Shown: in pieces, positions 54,560 to 63,744 of the stretch | Numbering within the stretch: position 1 is the first letter of the stretch | Layout of the letters: each line of letters starts with the position of its first letter | Source: Enterococcus viikkiensis | Lineage (GTDB): Bacteria; Bacillota; Bacilli; Lactobacillales; Enterococcaceae | Assembly (NCBI RefSeq): GCF_005405345.1 | Contig: NZ_BJDW01000006.1 | Location: 91,260-155,259, forward strand | Direction: 5' to 3' | DNA: 64,000 nt | The notes under the pieces: model-generated | What the model saw: only the letters and a program-made list of their open reading frames with translations | Told to the model about the DNA's origin: nothing | Database searches by the model: none | Made by a program: the position numbers and the translations under genes

Positions 54560-54615
54560 TTTCGTACGCATACGATTTTTCTAACTTGCTAAAGCAAGAA
54601 GAAAAACTCGCAAAA
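54560..54615 (-). repeat. Structured intergenic repeat, copy B
   Basis: On the minus strand: TTTTGCGAG, main hairpin TTTTTCT/AGAAAAA with inner CTTGC-TTTA-GCAAG, then TCGTA-TGCG-TACGA. It starts right after the T-run of the greA terminator. Farther on (complement of about 54505-54516) AGCTAGCCGTCTG plus a T9 run resembles part of the greA terminator, giving copy-like boundaries. The lia upstream interval 54341-54559 is otherwise without a gene. Confidence 0.65.
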
Positions 54616-54620
54616 TAAAA

Positions 54621-54637
54621 GAGACGGCTAGCGTCTC
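54621..54637 (-). terminator. Terminator of greA
   Basis: On the minus strand GAGACG-CTAGC-CGTCTC is followed by TTTTATTTT, 10 bases after the greA stop. Confidence 0.88.
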
Positions 54638-54647
54638 TCTTATGGTT

Positions 54648-55127
54648 TTAGTTTTGTTCGACCTTGACGATCTTGACATCCATGTTTCCACCTGGTGTTG
54701 CGATCGTTACGACATCGCCAACACTCTTGCCAATCAATGCTTGCGCGATTGGCGAATCATTTGAGATTTTACCAGTCAACGGATCTGCTTCCGCTTTACC
54801 GACGATTGTATATTCTTCTTCTTCGTCATCCGGTAACTCAACAAACGTGACTGTTTTACCGATCGAGATTTCATCTGAATCGACGTTTTCGTTATCAATA
54901 ATTTCTGCAAAACGGATCATATTTTCTAAAGTTACAATACGTCCTTCAACAAAGGCTTGTTCATCTTTAGCCGATTCATATTCAGAGTTCTCTGATAAAT
55001 CGCCGAAACTGCGAGCAATTTTAATTCTCTCGATGATCTCACCACGTTTTACTGTTTTCAATTCTTCTAATTCCTGCTCTAGCTTTTCTTTCCCTTCTAG
55101 AGTCATTGGATATGCTTTTTCTACCAT
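54648..55127 (-). CDS. greA: Transcription elongation factor GreA
   Basis: A 159-residue GreA. The N-terminal coiled coil ([18 protein letters not shown]...[26 protein letters not shown]) carries the acidic tip DLSENSEYE that reaches into the polymerase secondary channel to rescue backtracked complexes. The C-terminal FKBP-like domain ends [22 protein letters not shown]. Ribosome site AAGGAGAAG. It lies 95 bases downstream of mltG, a conserved order in lactobacillales. Confidence 0.95.
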   Translation of the reverse strand: MVEKAYPMTLEGKEKLEQELEELKTVKRGEIIERIKIARSFGDLSENSEYESAKDEQAFVEGRIVTLENMIRFAEIIDNENVDSDEISIGKTVTFVELPDDEEEEYTIVGKAEADPLTGKISNDSPIAQALIGKSVGDVVTIATPGGNMDVKIVKVEQN

Positions 55128-55222
55128 TTTTCTTCTCCTTCAATCAACAAAATTACGAAAGGTAATCCTTTATAGATTTAATCCACAAAAGATTACCACG
55201 TAATTACTGTATTGTAAATTGT

Positions 55223-56959
55223 TTATTTATCTTTATTGACATATTTTTCAACTAATTCCATATGTTCTTCATACGTCTTCGCATAATAAACTTTTCCAGT
55301 CGAAATATCTGCAACAAAGTAAACATAATCATTATCAGTTGGATCAAGAACCGCTAAAATAGCTTCCTGGCTTGGATTATCGAACGGACCAGGTCCATAA
55401 CCAGTATTCTTATATAAGTTGTATGGAGAATCAACTTCCAAATCTTTGTTGTAAACAAACTCTTTGTGTTCACCTAACGCATAAAGAATCGAAATATCTG
55501 ATTGCAATGGCATCCCTGTCGCGATCCGATTAAAGAAGACTTGCGCGATATTCTTACGGTCTGATTGAGTGACCCCTTCTTTTTCCACAAGTGATGCTAA
55601 GGTCATAACCTCTTGAACTGTCATGCCTTTTTCCTTGATTTGACTATAATAAGGTGTCAATACTTGATTGGTTGTATCAACCATCTGAGTCACTAGATCT
55701 TCAAGACTCTTACTCTTATGAACATTATATGTCGCTGGGAATAGATAACCCTCTAAACGATAACGAACATCTTTAGCATTGCCAGCATCGGTTAATAAAT
55801 CAGGATACTGAGCTTTTAATTGATCAAAGAACTTATCATCTTTGATAACCTTGATGAAATCTTCCTTCTTAAAGTCCGTTTTCTTCGCTACAAGACTCGC
55901 AATTTGATCGACATCGTAGCCTTCCGGAATCGTTAACTTAGACGCGTCATCCAGTGGCTCGGCGCTGCCGCCTTGCTGCAATTCTTTACTAATTTGATCC
56001 AACGTCATATTAGGCGAAAATTGATAATAGCCCGCCTGAAAATTTGTTAGGTTTTTAAATTTTGTATAGAAGTTGAAAACCATGCCATCACGAATGACAT
56101 CCCCATCTTCTAAGATATCACCAATTTGACGATTTGACGATCCACTAGGAACCTCTACTTGTACCAATTTTTTATCATTTCTATCAAGCGGCTTCAATCC
56201 GGCACTCACATAATTATAACCAGAAATTGCTAAAACTCCGGCAACAATTAAAATACCAATCGTTAAAATATAAACGATCTTTCGCACGACTCGATCTTCT
56301 TTGCGACGTTCTGCTCGTTTCAAGTTGCTCTCCTCACTTAAATCACCTTCATAGTCATCTTCCATATGATGCAATTCCTCAAATTTTTCGCTAATTCGAT
56401 GGAAGATCGATGGTTCTTCTTCATTCATTTGACTCGTTTTTGAGGTTTCTTTAGCTTTGCCTTCTTTGTTTTCTGCTAATAGATTACTGTTCATCATCTT
56501 TTTTGAATCCGCAGAAACTGCTCCCGCTTTCTTACTTGCTTCTATGGAAGTCTCACGCTGCTGTTTTTTCGCAGCAGTCGTATTTTTTTTAATTTTTTCT
56601 TCTTGCTTTAGCTTACGTTTAGAATGTCCACTAGGTTTAGGAATAGATTCTGTTGCTGAAGGGGCAAGTTTATCCGCTAAAGGAACACTCTCTTTTGTAG
56701 GAGTATCTTTAGCAGTGATTTCAGACTGCTTAGCTGCCGCTTTCTCATCCATCTTTTTCTTATTACCAAATAAGCGCTCATAAGACGATGCTAGATCATT
56801 TTCGTCATTATTCTTCGCTTCTTTTTTAGACGTTCTATTCGTAGTTCGCGTTTTTTTTGTTGCATCAACATCACGATTGTTGCGACCCTCTTCTAAAGCC
56901 CGCATAATCTGCTCTTTAAAAGATCCCTCTTCTGAGTGTTGGTTTTGATCCTCAGACAA
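55223..56959 (-). CDS. mltG: Endolytic transglycosylase MltG
   Basis: A 578-residue YceG-family enzyme that cuts nascent glycan and releases undecaprenyl-linked strands. About 220 cytoplasmic residues, rich in Lys, Glu, Ser and Thr, precede one helix (IVYILTIGILIVAGVLAISGYNYV). A LysM-like region and the catalytic domain follow. The catalytic Glu is in LASLVEKEGVTQSD, near residue 460, and NRIATGMPLQSD matches the family. The start is set at TTG 56957-56959, 8 bases after GGAGG; a TTG two codons earlier abuts the ribosome site. A TATAAT is upstream. Confidence 0.93.
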   Translation of the reverse strand: MSEDQNQHSEEGSFKEQIMRALEEGRNNRDVDATKKTRTTNRTSKKEAKNNDENDLASSYERLFGNKKKMDEKAAAKQSEITAKDTPTKESVPLADKLAPSATESIPKPSGHSKRKLKQEEKIKKNTTAAKKQQRETSIEASKKAGAVSADSKKMMNSNLLAENKEGKAKETSKTSQMNEEEPSIFHRISEKFEELHHMEDDYEGDLSEESNLKRAERRKEDRVVRKIVYILTIGILIVAGVLAISGYNYVSAGLKPLDRNDKKLVQVEVPSGSSNRQIGDILEDGDVIRDGMVFNFYTKFKNLTNFQAGYYQFSPNMTLDQISKELQQGGSAEPLDDASKLTIPEGYDVDQIASLVAKKTDFKKEDFIKVIKDDKFFDQLKAQYPDLLTDAGNAKDVRYRLEGYLFPATYNVHKSKSLEDLVTQMVDTTNQVLTPYYSQIKEKGMTVQEVMTLASLVEKEGVTQSDRKNIAQVFFNRIATGMPLQSDISILYALGEHKEFVYNKDLEVDSPYNLYKNTGYGPGPFDNPSQEAILAVLDPTDNDYVYFVADISTGKVYYAKTYEEHMELVEKYVNKDK

Positions 56960-57050
56960 AAACAACTCCTCCTTACTTCATGTCATAACTTTAACCATTA
57001 TACATGAAAGTAAAGAGGAGGGAAATGTAAAATTTATTTAGTTAATGAAT

Positions 57051-58001
57051 TTATAGATTTCTTATTTGATTATATTTTTCATATAACCGATATAAATTCA
57101 ATTCATATTCTTTTTTAGTATTTGTTACGACTGTATCTAAAATTAGCCCTGTAACTAACAATAATAACGAAAAGACCATCAGTCCAGATGCAAGAATAGA
57201 TGAAGGAATTTTCGTAATAAAACCAGTATGGATAAATTCATTAATCACTGGTATGCCAAAAATTAAGCCAAACACAAAGAAAATGAAACTAAGTATTGAA
57301 AAAAATAGTAACGGCTTATAATCCTTAAACATTTTTAAGATAGTCAGCAAAACTTTTATCCCGTCAGAATACGTATCTAACTTCGATTCACTGCCCTCTG
57401 GACGATCGCGATAGTCAATTGGTATTTCAATTAGTTTAAACCGCTTATCTAACGCATGAATCGTAAACTCCGTTTCAATCTGAAATCCTGAGCTCATCAC
57501 AGGAAAACTTTTGACAAACATCCGGTTAAATCCACGATATCCTGTCATCACATCTTTTATGTTTGCTTTATACAAACGATTAATCGAATTTTTAACCAAA
57601 TTATTACCAAAATCATGAAACGCTCGTTTGTTTTCATTAAAATAGGTCCCGTTAGATAAACGATCACCAATCACCATGTCTGCTCTGCCCTCTCTTAATG
57701 AGAGAATCATTTCTTGAGCATTTTCAGCAGGATAAGTGTCATCACCATCCACCATTAAATAATAATCAGCCTCAATATCGAAAAACATTTGGCGAATCAC
57801 ATTTCCCTTACCTTGTCGCGGTTCTTTTTTCACGATTGCGCCAGCGCTTTGTGCAATCTCATAAGTATTATCTGTTGAATTATTATCGTAAACATAGATA
57901 TCAGCCTCCGGCAACTCCTTTTGGAAATCATTGATTACTTTCTTGATTGTAAGTGATTCGTTATAACACGGAATGAGGATAGCTATTTTTTCATTGTTCA
58001 T
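57051..58001 (-). CDS. GT2 (dolichol-phosphate-mannose-synthase-like) glycosyltransferase
   Basis: A 316-residue GT2 protein. The catalytic part has IAILIPCYNESLTIKKV, VYDNNSTDNTYEIA and MVDGDDTYPAENA (DxD). Two C-terminal helices (LLFFSILSFIFFVFGLIFGIPV; LASGLMVFSLLLLVTGLILDTVV) anchor it. It probably loads a sugar onto a polyprenyl phosphate or acts on a lipid-linked chain. It overlaps the polymerase gene by 11 bases and is last of three minus-strand genes (epimerase, polymerase, GT2). Confidence 0.88.
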   Translation of the reverse strand: MNNEKIAILIPCYNESLTIKKVINDFQKELPEADIYVYDNNSTDNTYEIAQSAGAIVKKEPRQGKGNVIRQMFFDIEADYYLMVDGDDTYPAENAQEMILSLREGRADMVIGDRLSNGTYFNENKRAFHDFGNNLVKNSINRLYKANIKDVMTGYRGFNRMFVKSFPVMSSGFQIETEFTIHALDKRFKLIEIPIDYRDRPEGSESKLDTYSDGIKVLLTILKMFKDYKPLLFFSILSFIFFVFGLIFGIPVINEFIHTGFITKIPSSILASGLMVFSLLLLVTGLILDTVVTNTKKEYELNLYRLYEKYNQIRNL

Positions 58002-59421
58002 TGTTATCTCCTAAGATAGTAAACTTTTTATTATAAAATAGACCCACCGATGACCAAAACAAAAATGCTCCAATTGTACTTACTAACACCAACTCTGTAA
58101 TAAATAGTGATGAAATAGCAATTGCTCCTGCAATAAGAATTTCATAAAAATAATTATCGATAACTAAATTTTTCTTTTTACTAAAACAATAGAATAGACC
58201 TTTGAAAATACTTTTTATAATAAACACAAAAAATACTATTACTCCAAGTATTCCTGTACTTGCCAATACCAAAAAGAATAAATTATGTGCAGTCAAATTG
58301 TCTCTACCCATTAAAGTATTAGGTAATCTGTCGTGAGCAAATTGAATATAATATCCTGGCGACCCACCAACTAAAGGACTTTTTTTAGCAATTTGAATCG
58401 CACTATCCCATAAATCAAACCTCATATTAGATATATCACTACTTGAAGTATCTGGCCTCTCCAAAGAAGGATGTCCAATTTCTTCATGTGCTTCTTCTTG
58501 TACCTGTTTAGACTGGCTATCTTGTTTCATACTGACAGTAGCATATATTTTAGGAATTCTCACAACTACTTTCTCAGTAAGGTTGGTAGCAATAACCAAA
58601 CCAATAATAGCAATCAGAGAAAAAGATACTGCCCTTATAGTATTAAAATTAAACACTGCTTCTCTATTTCCCTTGCCCCTATTTAATATTACAAATAAAA
58701 CATATAAGAAAGTAATAGCTAACAAAACAATATATGCAGTCCTAGAACCTGATAAAATGATAAATAGGTATTGGAATACAATGTTTATAATCATTAAAAT
58801 TTTCAGTACAGATGGCTTTTTTTTACCATTCAACAATCTCTTTAATTCAATAAAAATAACCACCACCGAAATTACTGCCCCAAAATTAGGATCCGTAAAA
58901 ATACCAAAAAGACGATTACCTAGCCAACCAATTCTGACTGGATAATACTTAAATTCAATAGGTATCTTTATACCATTTTGAACTACAAAATACCATAATG
59001 AAATAGCAATAATGAAAAACCAAGAAACGGTTAATACCCTTTCAAAATATTGATGATATTTATTAAATCCATAGTCTTTAGAAAATTGAAATACTAAAAA
59101 GAAAAAAATGGACTGCCACATTAAAAGCTTTATATTCTCAAAATAACCATATTTTATATTTATAACGCTTGAAAACAAGATGACCACTATGAATAGAGCT
59201 AACATCATATCATATTTAAAAATATTTTTTTTACATACACTAATAAGAAAATCTACTATTATTAAAATAATCCCAAAAAGACCTGCAGACCAAAACAATA
59301 TTGTATCAATTATTCCCGGCAGCAAGAGATACGGCCCAATCGCACGCAGAATCAATACTATTTCAAAATAAAGAAGGTATGCACCTTTTGCTTGAAACAT
59401 TCGCTTTTGAATCATTTCCAT
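57991..59421 (-). CDS. O-antigen ligase/polymerase-like membrane protein
   Basis: A 476-residue protein with about ten to twelve helices. A large loop near residues 300-390 contains PLVGGSPGYYIQFAHDRLPN and NLTAHNLFFLVLASTGILGVIVFF. The TAHN segment in that loop is typical of Wzy_C/O-antigen ligase-type polymerases. It could polymerise or ligate a surface glycan. The start is ATG 59419-59421, 9 bases after GGAG. Composition is clearly AT-rich compared with the left part of the window. Confidence 0.85.
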   Translation of the reverse strand: MEMIQKRMFQAKGAYLLYFEIVLILRAIGPYLLLPGIIDTILFWSAGLFGIILIIVDFLISVCKKNIFKYDMMLALFIVVILFSSVINIKYGYFENIKLLMWQSIFFFLVFQFSKDYGFNKYHQYFERVLTVSWFFIIAISLWYFVVQNGIKIPIEFKYYPVRIGWLGNRLFGIFTDPNFGAVISVVVIFIELKRLLNGKKKPSVLKILMIINIVFQYLFIILSGSRTAYIVLLAITFLYVLFVILNRGKGNREAVFNFNTIRAVSFSLIAIIGLVIATNLTEKVVVRIPKIYATVSMKQDSQSKQVQEEAHEEIGHPSLERPDTSSSDISNMRFDLWDSAIQIAKKSPLVGGSPGYYIQFAHDRLPNTLMGRDNLTAHNLFFLVLASTGILGVIVFFVFIIKSIFKGLFYCFSKKKNLVIDNYFYEILIAGAIAISSLFITELVLVSTIGAFLFWSSVGLFYNKKFTILGDNNEQ

Positions 59422-59437
59422 ATTCACTATCTCCAAA

Positions 59438-60397
59438 CTAGAACTCTTTTTCTAAATACTTTTTCATGCCTTTATATACATCATATTCAGGAGAAAAGCC
59501 CAATTGCTTCAATTTTTCTATAGTAGAAAAAGAATGCATTATGTCTCCTTTTCGAGCTTTTAAGTATTCTACAGGTATTTTCAGAGACAATAAGTTATCC
59601 AATATATTTATAATATCATTTAACGAAGTACTATTTCCCGTTCCAACATTATAAACTTCTCCCAATGATTTTGGGGACGTAGCTACCAATTGTAATGCCG
59701 AGATGACATCTTCAACAAAAATAAAATCTCTAGTTTGCTCTCCATCGCCAAAAACATTAAATTTAACCGTTGGATCAACTTTGAACTTCTTATACGTATT
59801 CAATAAAATTGAAATAACACCAGAATAAGGTGAAGCTGGATTTTGCTTTGGTCCATAGACATTAAAAAATCGAACCGCACTTGTAGGAATCCCATAAAGC
59901 GAATAATAATTTAGGACGTATCTTTCAGATGAGTATTTATCAACAGCATATGGGGTTAAAGGTCTTATTACAGAGTGATCTTCAGATTTTGGGAGTGTCA
60001 ACTCATCACCATAAACAGCTGCTGAAGATGAGAAAACTAACCTCTTCAAGTTTTTTTGAGATTTTCTAATCAATTCTAAAATCAATAAAGTACTTTCAAA
60101 ATTTACCTCGTGTGTTTTAGTTGGGTTTTCAACTGAATCAGCAACGCTAGCTATAGCACCTAAATGAAATATATAATCAAACTGATAATCAGAAAATACT
60201 TTTCTTAGCAATGTTTCACTTGTTATGCTATCAATATTTATATCAATTTTTTTAGAATTGTCCAAATTTTCTAGATTTCCCATTGATAAATCGTCAATGA
60301 TTACAACTTTATTCTCCTTCTTTATTAAATGATTGGCTAAAGTGGATCCTATAAATCCAGCTCCGCCTGTTATTAGGATAGTATTATTACTTATCAT
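59438..60397 (-). CDS. NAD-dependent NDP-sugar epimerase
   Basis: A 319-residue extended short-chain dehydrogenase. The NAD motif is TILITGGAGFIGSTLANHL, the catalytic YxxxK is TPYAVDKYSSERYVLNYY, and SSAAVYGD supplies the Ser. The C-terminal RKGDIMHSFSTIEKLKQLGFSPEY is like UDP-GlcNAc/UDP-Glc 4-epimerases (WbpP/GalE-like). The start is ATG 60395-60397, 9 bases after AAAGGGG. It is the first gene of the minus-strand glycan operon. Exact sugar unknown. Confidence 0.88.
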   Translation of the reverse strand: MISNNTILITGGAGFIGSTLANHLIKKENKVVIIDDLSMGNLENLDNSKKIDINIDSITSETLLRKVFSDYQFDYIFHLGAIASVADSVENPTKTHEVNFESTLLILELIRKSQKNLKRLVFSSSAAVYGDELTLPKSEDHSVIRPLTPYAVDKYSSERYVLNYYSLYGIPTSAVRFFNVYGPKQNPASPYSGVISILLNTYKKFKVDPTVKFNVFGDGEQTRDFIFVEDVISALQLVATSPKSLGEVYNVGTGNSTSLNDIINILDNLLSLKIPVEYLKARKGDIMHSFSTIEKLKQLGFSPEYDVYKGMKKYLEKEF

Positions 60398-60497
60398 TAA
60401 GTGTATCCCCTTTTCTTTTAATTCATCGATAACTCCTATCAATTCTATCAAAAAAATGATAAACTAACAACGAAATATTAGTTATGGAGGTCTTATC

Positions 60498-61394
60498 TTG
60501 TCAAAGCATGCTTTTTTAATCATCGCTCATCATAAACCTAAGTTATTAACCAATTTAATTAAACAGATTGATCATGAAGATAATGATATATACATCCATA
60601 TTGATAAAAAATCAGATTTGAGAGAGACTCAATTTAAAACAATACCTAATAAATCTAAAATTTACTTTACGCAGCGAACTAGCGTCAATTGGGGGGGCTT
60701 TTCCCAAGTTAACTGTGAACTTGTATTATTAGCTATGGCAGTAAACAGTAATAAAAATTATGCCTATTACCATTTACTATCTGGTGTTGATATGATTTTA
60801 AAAAATCAAGAAGATTTTCACTCATTCTTTGAATTACATAATGGGAAAGAGTTTGTTCAATTTCAAAAAGAGCATATTTCAGAAATTAAATTAGACCGAG
60901 TAAAATACTTTTATCCTTTTCAGGAAATGGTTGGTGATAAAAGAACCTTTAAACAAACTGTTTATGGAGCAGTTAATGGTATTTTATTGAGGTTTCAAAA
61001 ATTATTAAAAACGAGTAGAATCAGGCAATCTAATATAACCTTTCAAATGGGCTCAAATTGGTTCAGCATAACTAACAACTTCGCTAAGTATGTTGTTGAA
61101 CAAATTCCAAACATAAGAAAGCAATTTAAGTACACATTATGTTGTGATGAATTGTTTTTACAAACTTTAATCGTAAATTCATCCTTTATAGATAGTCTTT
61201 ATTATAAAAACTTCGATGATAGCTCAATAGGAAATCAACGCTTTATTATTTGGCAAAATAGTAGACCCATTATATTAACTACAGCTAACAAGAAAGCTAT
61301 TCTAGCGAGCGACCTTTTATTTGCTAGAAAGTTTGATGATGATCTAAAGGATAATTTAATTAATACTATTATGAATCAGACAGAGGGAGTTTAG
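60498..61394 (+). CDS. GT14 (Core-2/I-branching-like) glycosyltransferase
   Basis: A 298-residue protein of the beta-1,6-N-acetylglucosaminyltransferase (Branch) superfamily. It has HAFLIIAHHKPKLL, IYIHIDKKSD, SVNWGGFSQVNCELVLL, HLLSGVDMIL, QMGSNWFSIT and CCDELFLQTL, the six recurring family blocks. It starts at TTG (60498-60500), 7 bases after GGAGG. It probably adds a sugar side branch or residue to a surface polymer. It forms a two-gene plus-strand operon with the cytidylyltransferase 2 bases downstream. Confidence 0.87.
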   Translation: MSKHAFLIIAHHKPKLLTNLIKQIDHEDNDIYIHIDKKSDLRETQFKTIPNKSKIYFTQRTSVNWGGFSQVNCELVLLAMAVNSNKNYAYYHLLSGVDMILKNQEDFHSFFELHNGKEFVQFQKEHISEIKLDRVKYFYPFQEMVGDKRTFKQTVYGAVNGILLRFQKLLKTSRIRQSNITFQMGSNWFSITNNFAKYVVEQIPNIRKQFKYTLCCDELFLQTLIVNSSFIDSLYYKNFDDSSIGNQRFIIWQNSRPIILTTANKKAILASDLLFARKFDDDLKDNLINTIMNQTEGV

Positions 61395-61396
61395 TT

Positions 61397-61801
61397 ATGA
61401 AACGTGTAATCACTTATGGTACATTCGATTTACTACATTATGGGCACATTAATTTATTGAAACGTGCAAAAGAACATGGAGACTACTTAATAGTAGGACT
61501 TTCTACAGACGAGTTTAATTGGAATGAAAAAGGGAAAAAAACTTATTTTAGTTTTGAAAAAAGGAAGCAACTTCTTGAAGCTATCAGATATGTTGACCTA
61601 GTCATTCCCGAAAATGGGTGGGACCAAAAGGTGACTGATATACAAAATTATCATGTTGATACTTTTGTTATGGGAAATGATTGGGAAGGGAAATTTGATT
61701 TCTTAGCCAATGATACAAATGCTGAAGTTATCTATCTTCCCAGAACTCCTGAGATATCAACTAGTCAAATCAAACAGGATTTAAATAAACATACTAAATA
61801 G
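61397..61801 (+). CDS. tagD: Glycerol-3-phosphate cytidylyltransferase (TagD-like)
   Basis: A 134-residue nucleotidyltransferase. The HxGH motif is in GTFDLLHYGHINLLKRAKE. The RTPEISTSQIK motif near the C-terminus binds CTP. It makes CDP-glycerol, donor for glycerol-phosphate units of teichoic-acid-type polymers. It starts 2 bases after the GT14 gene with AGAGGGAG upstream. The assignment is firm for the family; other alcohol phosphates cannot be excluded. Confidence 0.92.
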   Translation: MKRVITYGTFDLLHYGHINLLKRAKEHGDYLIVGLSTDEFNWNEKGKKTYFSFEKRKQLLEAIRYVDLVIPENGWDQKVTDIQNYHVDTFVMGNDWEGKFDFLANDTNAEVIYLPRTPEISTSQIKQDLNKHTK

Positions 61802-61871
61802 TTTTATCATACAGAAGTCTAGCTATTAGGTACCAGTCAAGATTCATATTATGTATTTTAAGAGATAATAT

Positions 61872-61921
61872 AAGAAATACGATTATTAAGATGAGAATCC
61901 ACCTTAATAATCGTATTTCTT
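61872..61921. terminator. Long perfect hairpin between tagD and the LtaS-like gene
   Basis: A 19-bp perfect stem (61872-61890 with 61903-61921) and a 12-base loop between convergent genes. There is no T-run on either strand, so terminator function is uncertain. Confidence 0.5.
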
Positions 61922-61959
61922 AGTTTGTAGATAAATTATTTAGTTTCTATGAAGAATAA

Positions 61960-63738
61960 TTACTCCGATCCTATTTTTTTCATGGCCCATTTAGCTGAGT
62001 ATTGTTCACCCGCGGTTAAATCATATTGTATAGTCAAATAGTCTGACAATAATTCTTTTTGTTCATTGTTTAAACTGTCCGATCTAATAATTTTATTATC
62101 CTGATCAACAAATACTTTTTCTCCATTATATGTGTTAGATTCACTCGATGAAGGGTCCGTAGTAGACGAAGGAAGGATTTCTTGAACTTTGGTTAATAAA
62201 GCGTAAAAACCCGTCACTTTAATACCGGCCTGTTTTAATGCCAAAGCCGGAAAATTATACGGAGAAATAATTTCTGTGTTAGTCGTATTTTTTAATTTTT
62301 CCGTTCCAAAATTATTATTAAGAACGAAATAATCTGTTTCATGATGTAAAAGACCATATTTTTTTAAATTATTCTCACTAAAAAGCCCTGGCAAATGATC
62401 ACCATACCAAATTACTGTAATTGGTTTTTGAATTTCATTAATTTTTTTAATGAAGTCGTTAACTGCCTCGTCTGTATAGTGAATTCCCTGCAGATAGGTG
62501 GTGAATGCTTCGCGGTTATTGCCATTGATAGCACTACCCTCAAATGGATAATCCAACGTGCTATAATAATTTTTTTCATAAGGTAAATGATTTTGCATGG
62601 TAGAAAGCTGAATAAAATGAGTTTTGTTTTCGGTTTCGTTAACTAGTCTCAGAACCTCTTTATATCCCGATTCATCTGATATATAAGGATTATTACCAAT
62701 TTTATCAGTATACTTAAGCTTATCCTCACTATCCACATGATAAAAGTTATCAAAACCAAATTTGCTAAAAACATCTTTACGTTTGTATAAATTAGCAACA
62801 TAAGGGTGGATTGCTGTTTTCCTTTCGAACAGATTAGTAATATTGGGAGAATAATTTTGTCGATCGACTAATTGAGTGTATGGTGTAGGCAATGTAGCAG
62901 AAAGATTGCTCATGTCCAGACCAGTTAATGTTTCCCACTCTATATTTGCCGTACCACCACCATATCCACTAGAAAGCATTAAGCCACCGGTAGTACTATC
63001 AATTAAATTACGAATGTATGGGATAGGATCTCTTTTGAATTGTATATTAGGAATACGCAATGGATCTGAGAAACTTTCACTCAATACAAAAATAACTGTT
63101 TGATCCTCAGACCAATCTGTTCTAGATTGATTTATTTTGAAAGCCTCACCATTATATTTGTTCATAATTTTTTCAATACTTTCTTTTGAATAATTATCAG
63201 GTTCATCCATCACCGTGATGTCAATATTGATCAAAAATTGAATGATTGGTCCGTTCATTCTTGCTCCTTGTTTTTGATCATAAAATAGATTGTTCACTTT
63301 AAAAAACTTAAATATAGTGTTTGAAATTGAGCCTTGATGATTAATCCAGAATATTCCTGAAAAAAGCAGCGACATCATCATTATTCCAATCAATCTTTTT
63401 TTTCTTCTAATTTTTATAGAATATAGTTTACTGAGTTTTTGCTGCAGGACTATACTTGTAAGTGTGAATATTACTAATAATACTACTCCAACCACAACAA
63501 TAACTGGGCTGATCATATTAAAAATCTCACCTGTACCATTTAACATTGTCAAATCAGCCGGGAGTATTGGTTCTGCTCTAAGCTCTATTTTGATGATGTT
63601 AGAGATTGTCAAAATAACATCTATAAAAAATGTAAAGAAAAAAGCATACCAGAATTTTAATGAGAGAAGATACAACAGTAAAAAGAAAGTCATTATTATA
63701 ATTACATTAAGCATTATAGGAGCTTGACGCAAAGTCAA
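61960..63738 (-). CDS. LtaS-like phosphoglycerol transferase, 5' end cut by an IS
   Basis: A sulfatase-fold membrane protein of the LTA-synthase/phosphoglycerol-transferase family. About four helices remain at the N-terminus, followed by the outer catalytic domain. That domain has FVLSESFSDP (metal-binding Glu), YGGGTANIEWETLTG (expected nucleophile Thr) and WYGDHLPGLF (metal-binding Asp-His). The first possible start is a TTG (63736-63738) without a good ribosome site. The frame continues open upstream through the IS left end to 63848. The family usually has further N-terminal helices, so the gene looks truncated by insertion. With TagD upstream it fits glycerol-phosphate polymer synthesis or decoration. 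Confidence 0.85.
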   Translation of the reverse strand: MTLRQAPIMLNVIIIMTFFLLLYLLSLKFWYAFFFTFFIDVILTISNIIKIELRAEPILPADLTMLNGTGEIFNMISPVIVVVGVVLLVIFTLTSIVLQQKLSKLYSIKIRRKKRLIGIMMMSLLFSGIFWINHQGSISNTIFKFFKVNNLFYDQKQGARMNGPIIQFLINIDITVMDEPDNYSKESIEKIMNKYNGEAFKINQSRTDWSEDQTVIFVLSESFSDPLRIPNIQFKRDPIPYIRNLIDSTTGGLMLSSGYGGGTANIEWETLTGLDMSNLSATLPTPYTQLVDRQNYSPNITNLFERKTAIHPYVANLYKRKDVFSKFGFDNFYHVDSEDKLKYTDKIGNNPYISDESGYKEVLRLVNETENKTHFIQLSTMQNHLPYEKNYYSTLDYPFEGSAINGNNREAFTTYLQGIHYTDEAVNDFIKKINEIQKPITVIWYGDHLPGLFSENNLKKYGLLHHETDYFVLNNNFGTEKLKNTTNTEIISPYNFPALALKQAGIKVTGFYALLTKVQEILPSSTTDPSSSESNTYNGEKVFVDQDNKIIRSDSLNNEQKELLSDYLTIQYDLTAGEQYSAKWAMKKIGSE

Positions 63739-63744
63739 TACGAT

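Noticed and set aside
54664..55203. 179-codon plus-strand frame opposite greA
   Set aside because: It is an antisense shadow of the well-supported greA gene; its Ser-rich composition is typical of antisense frames.
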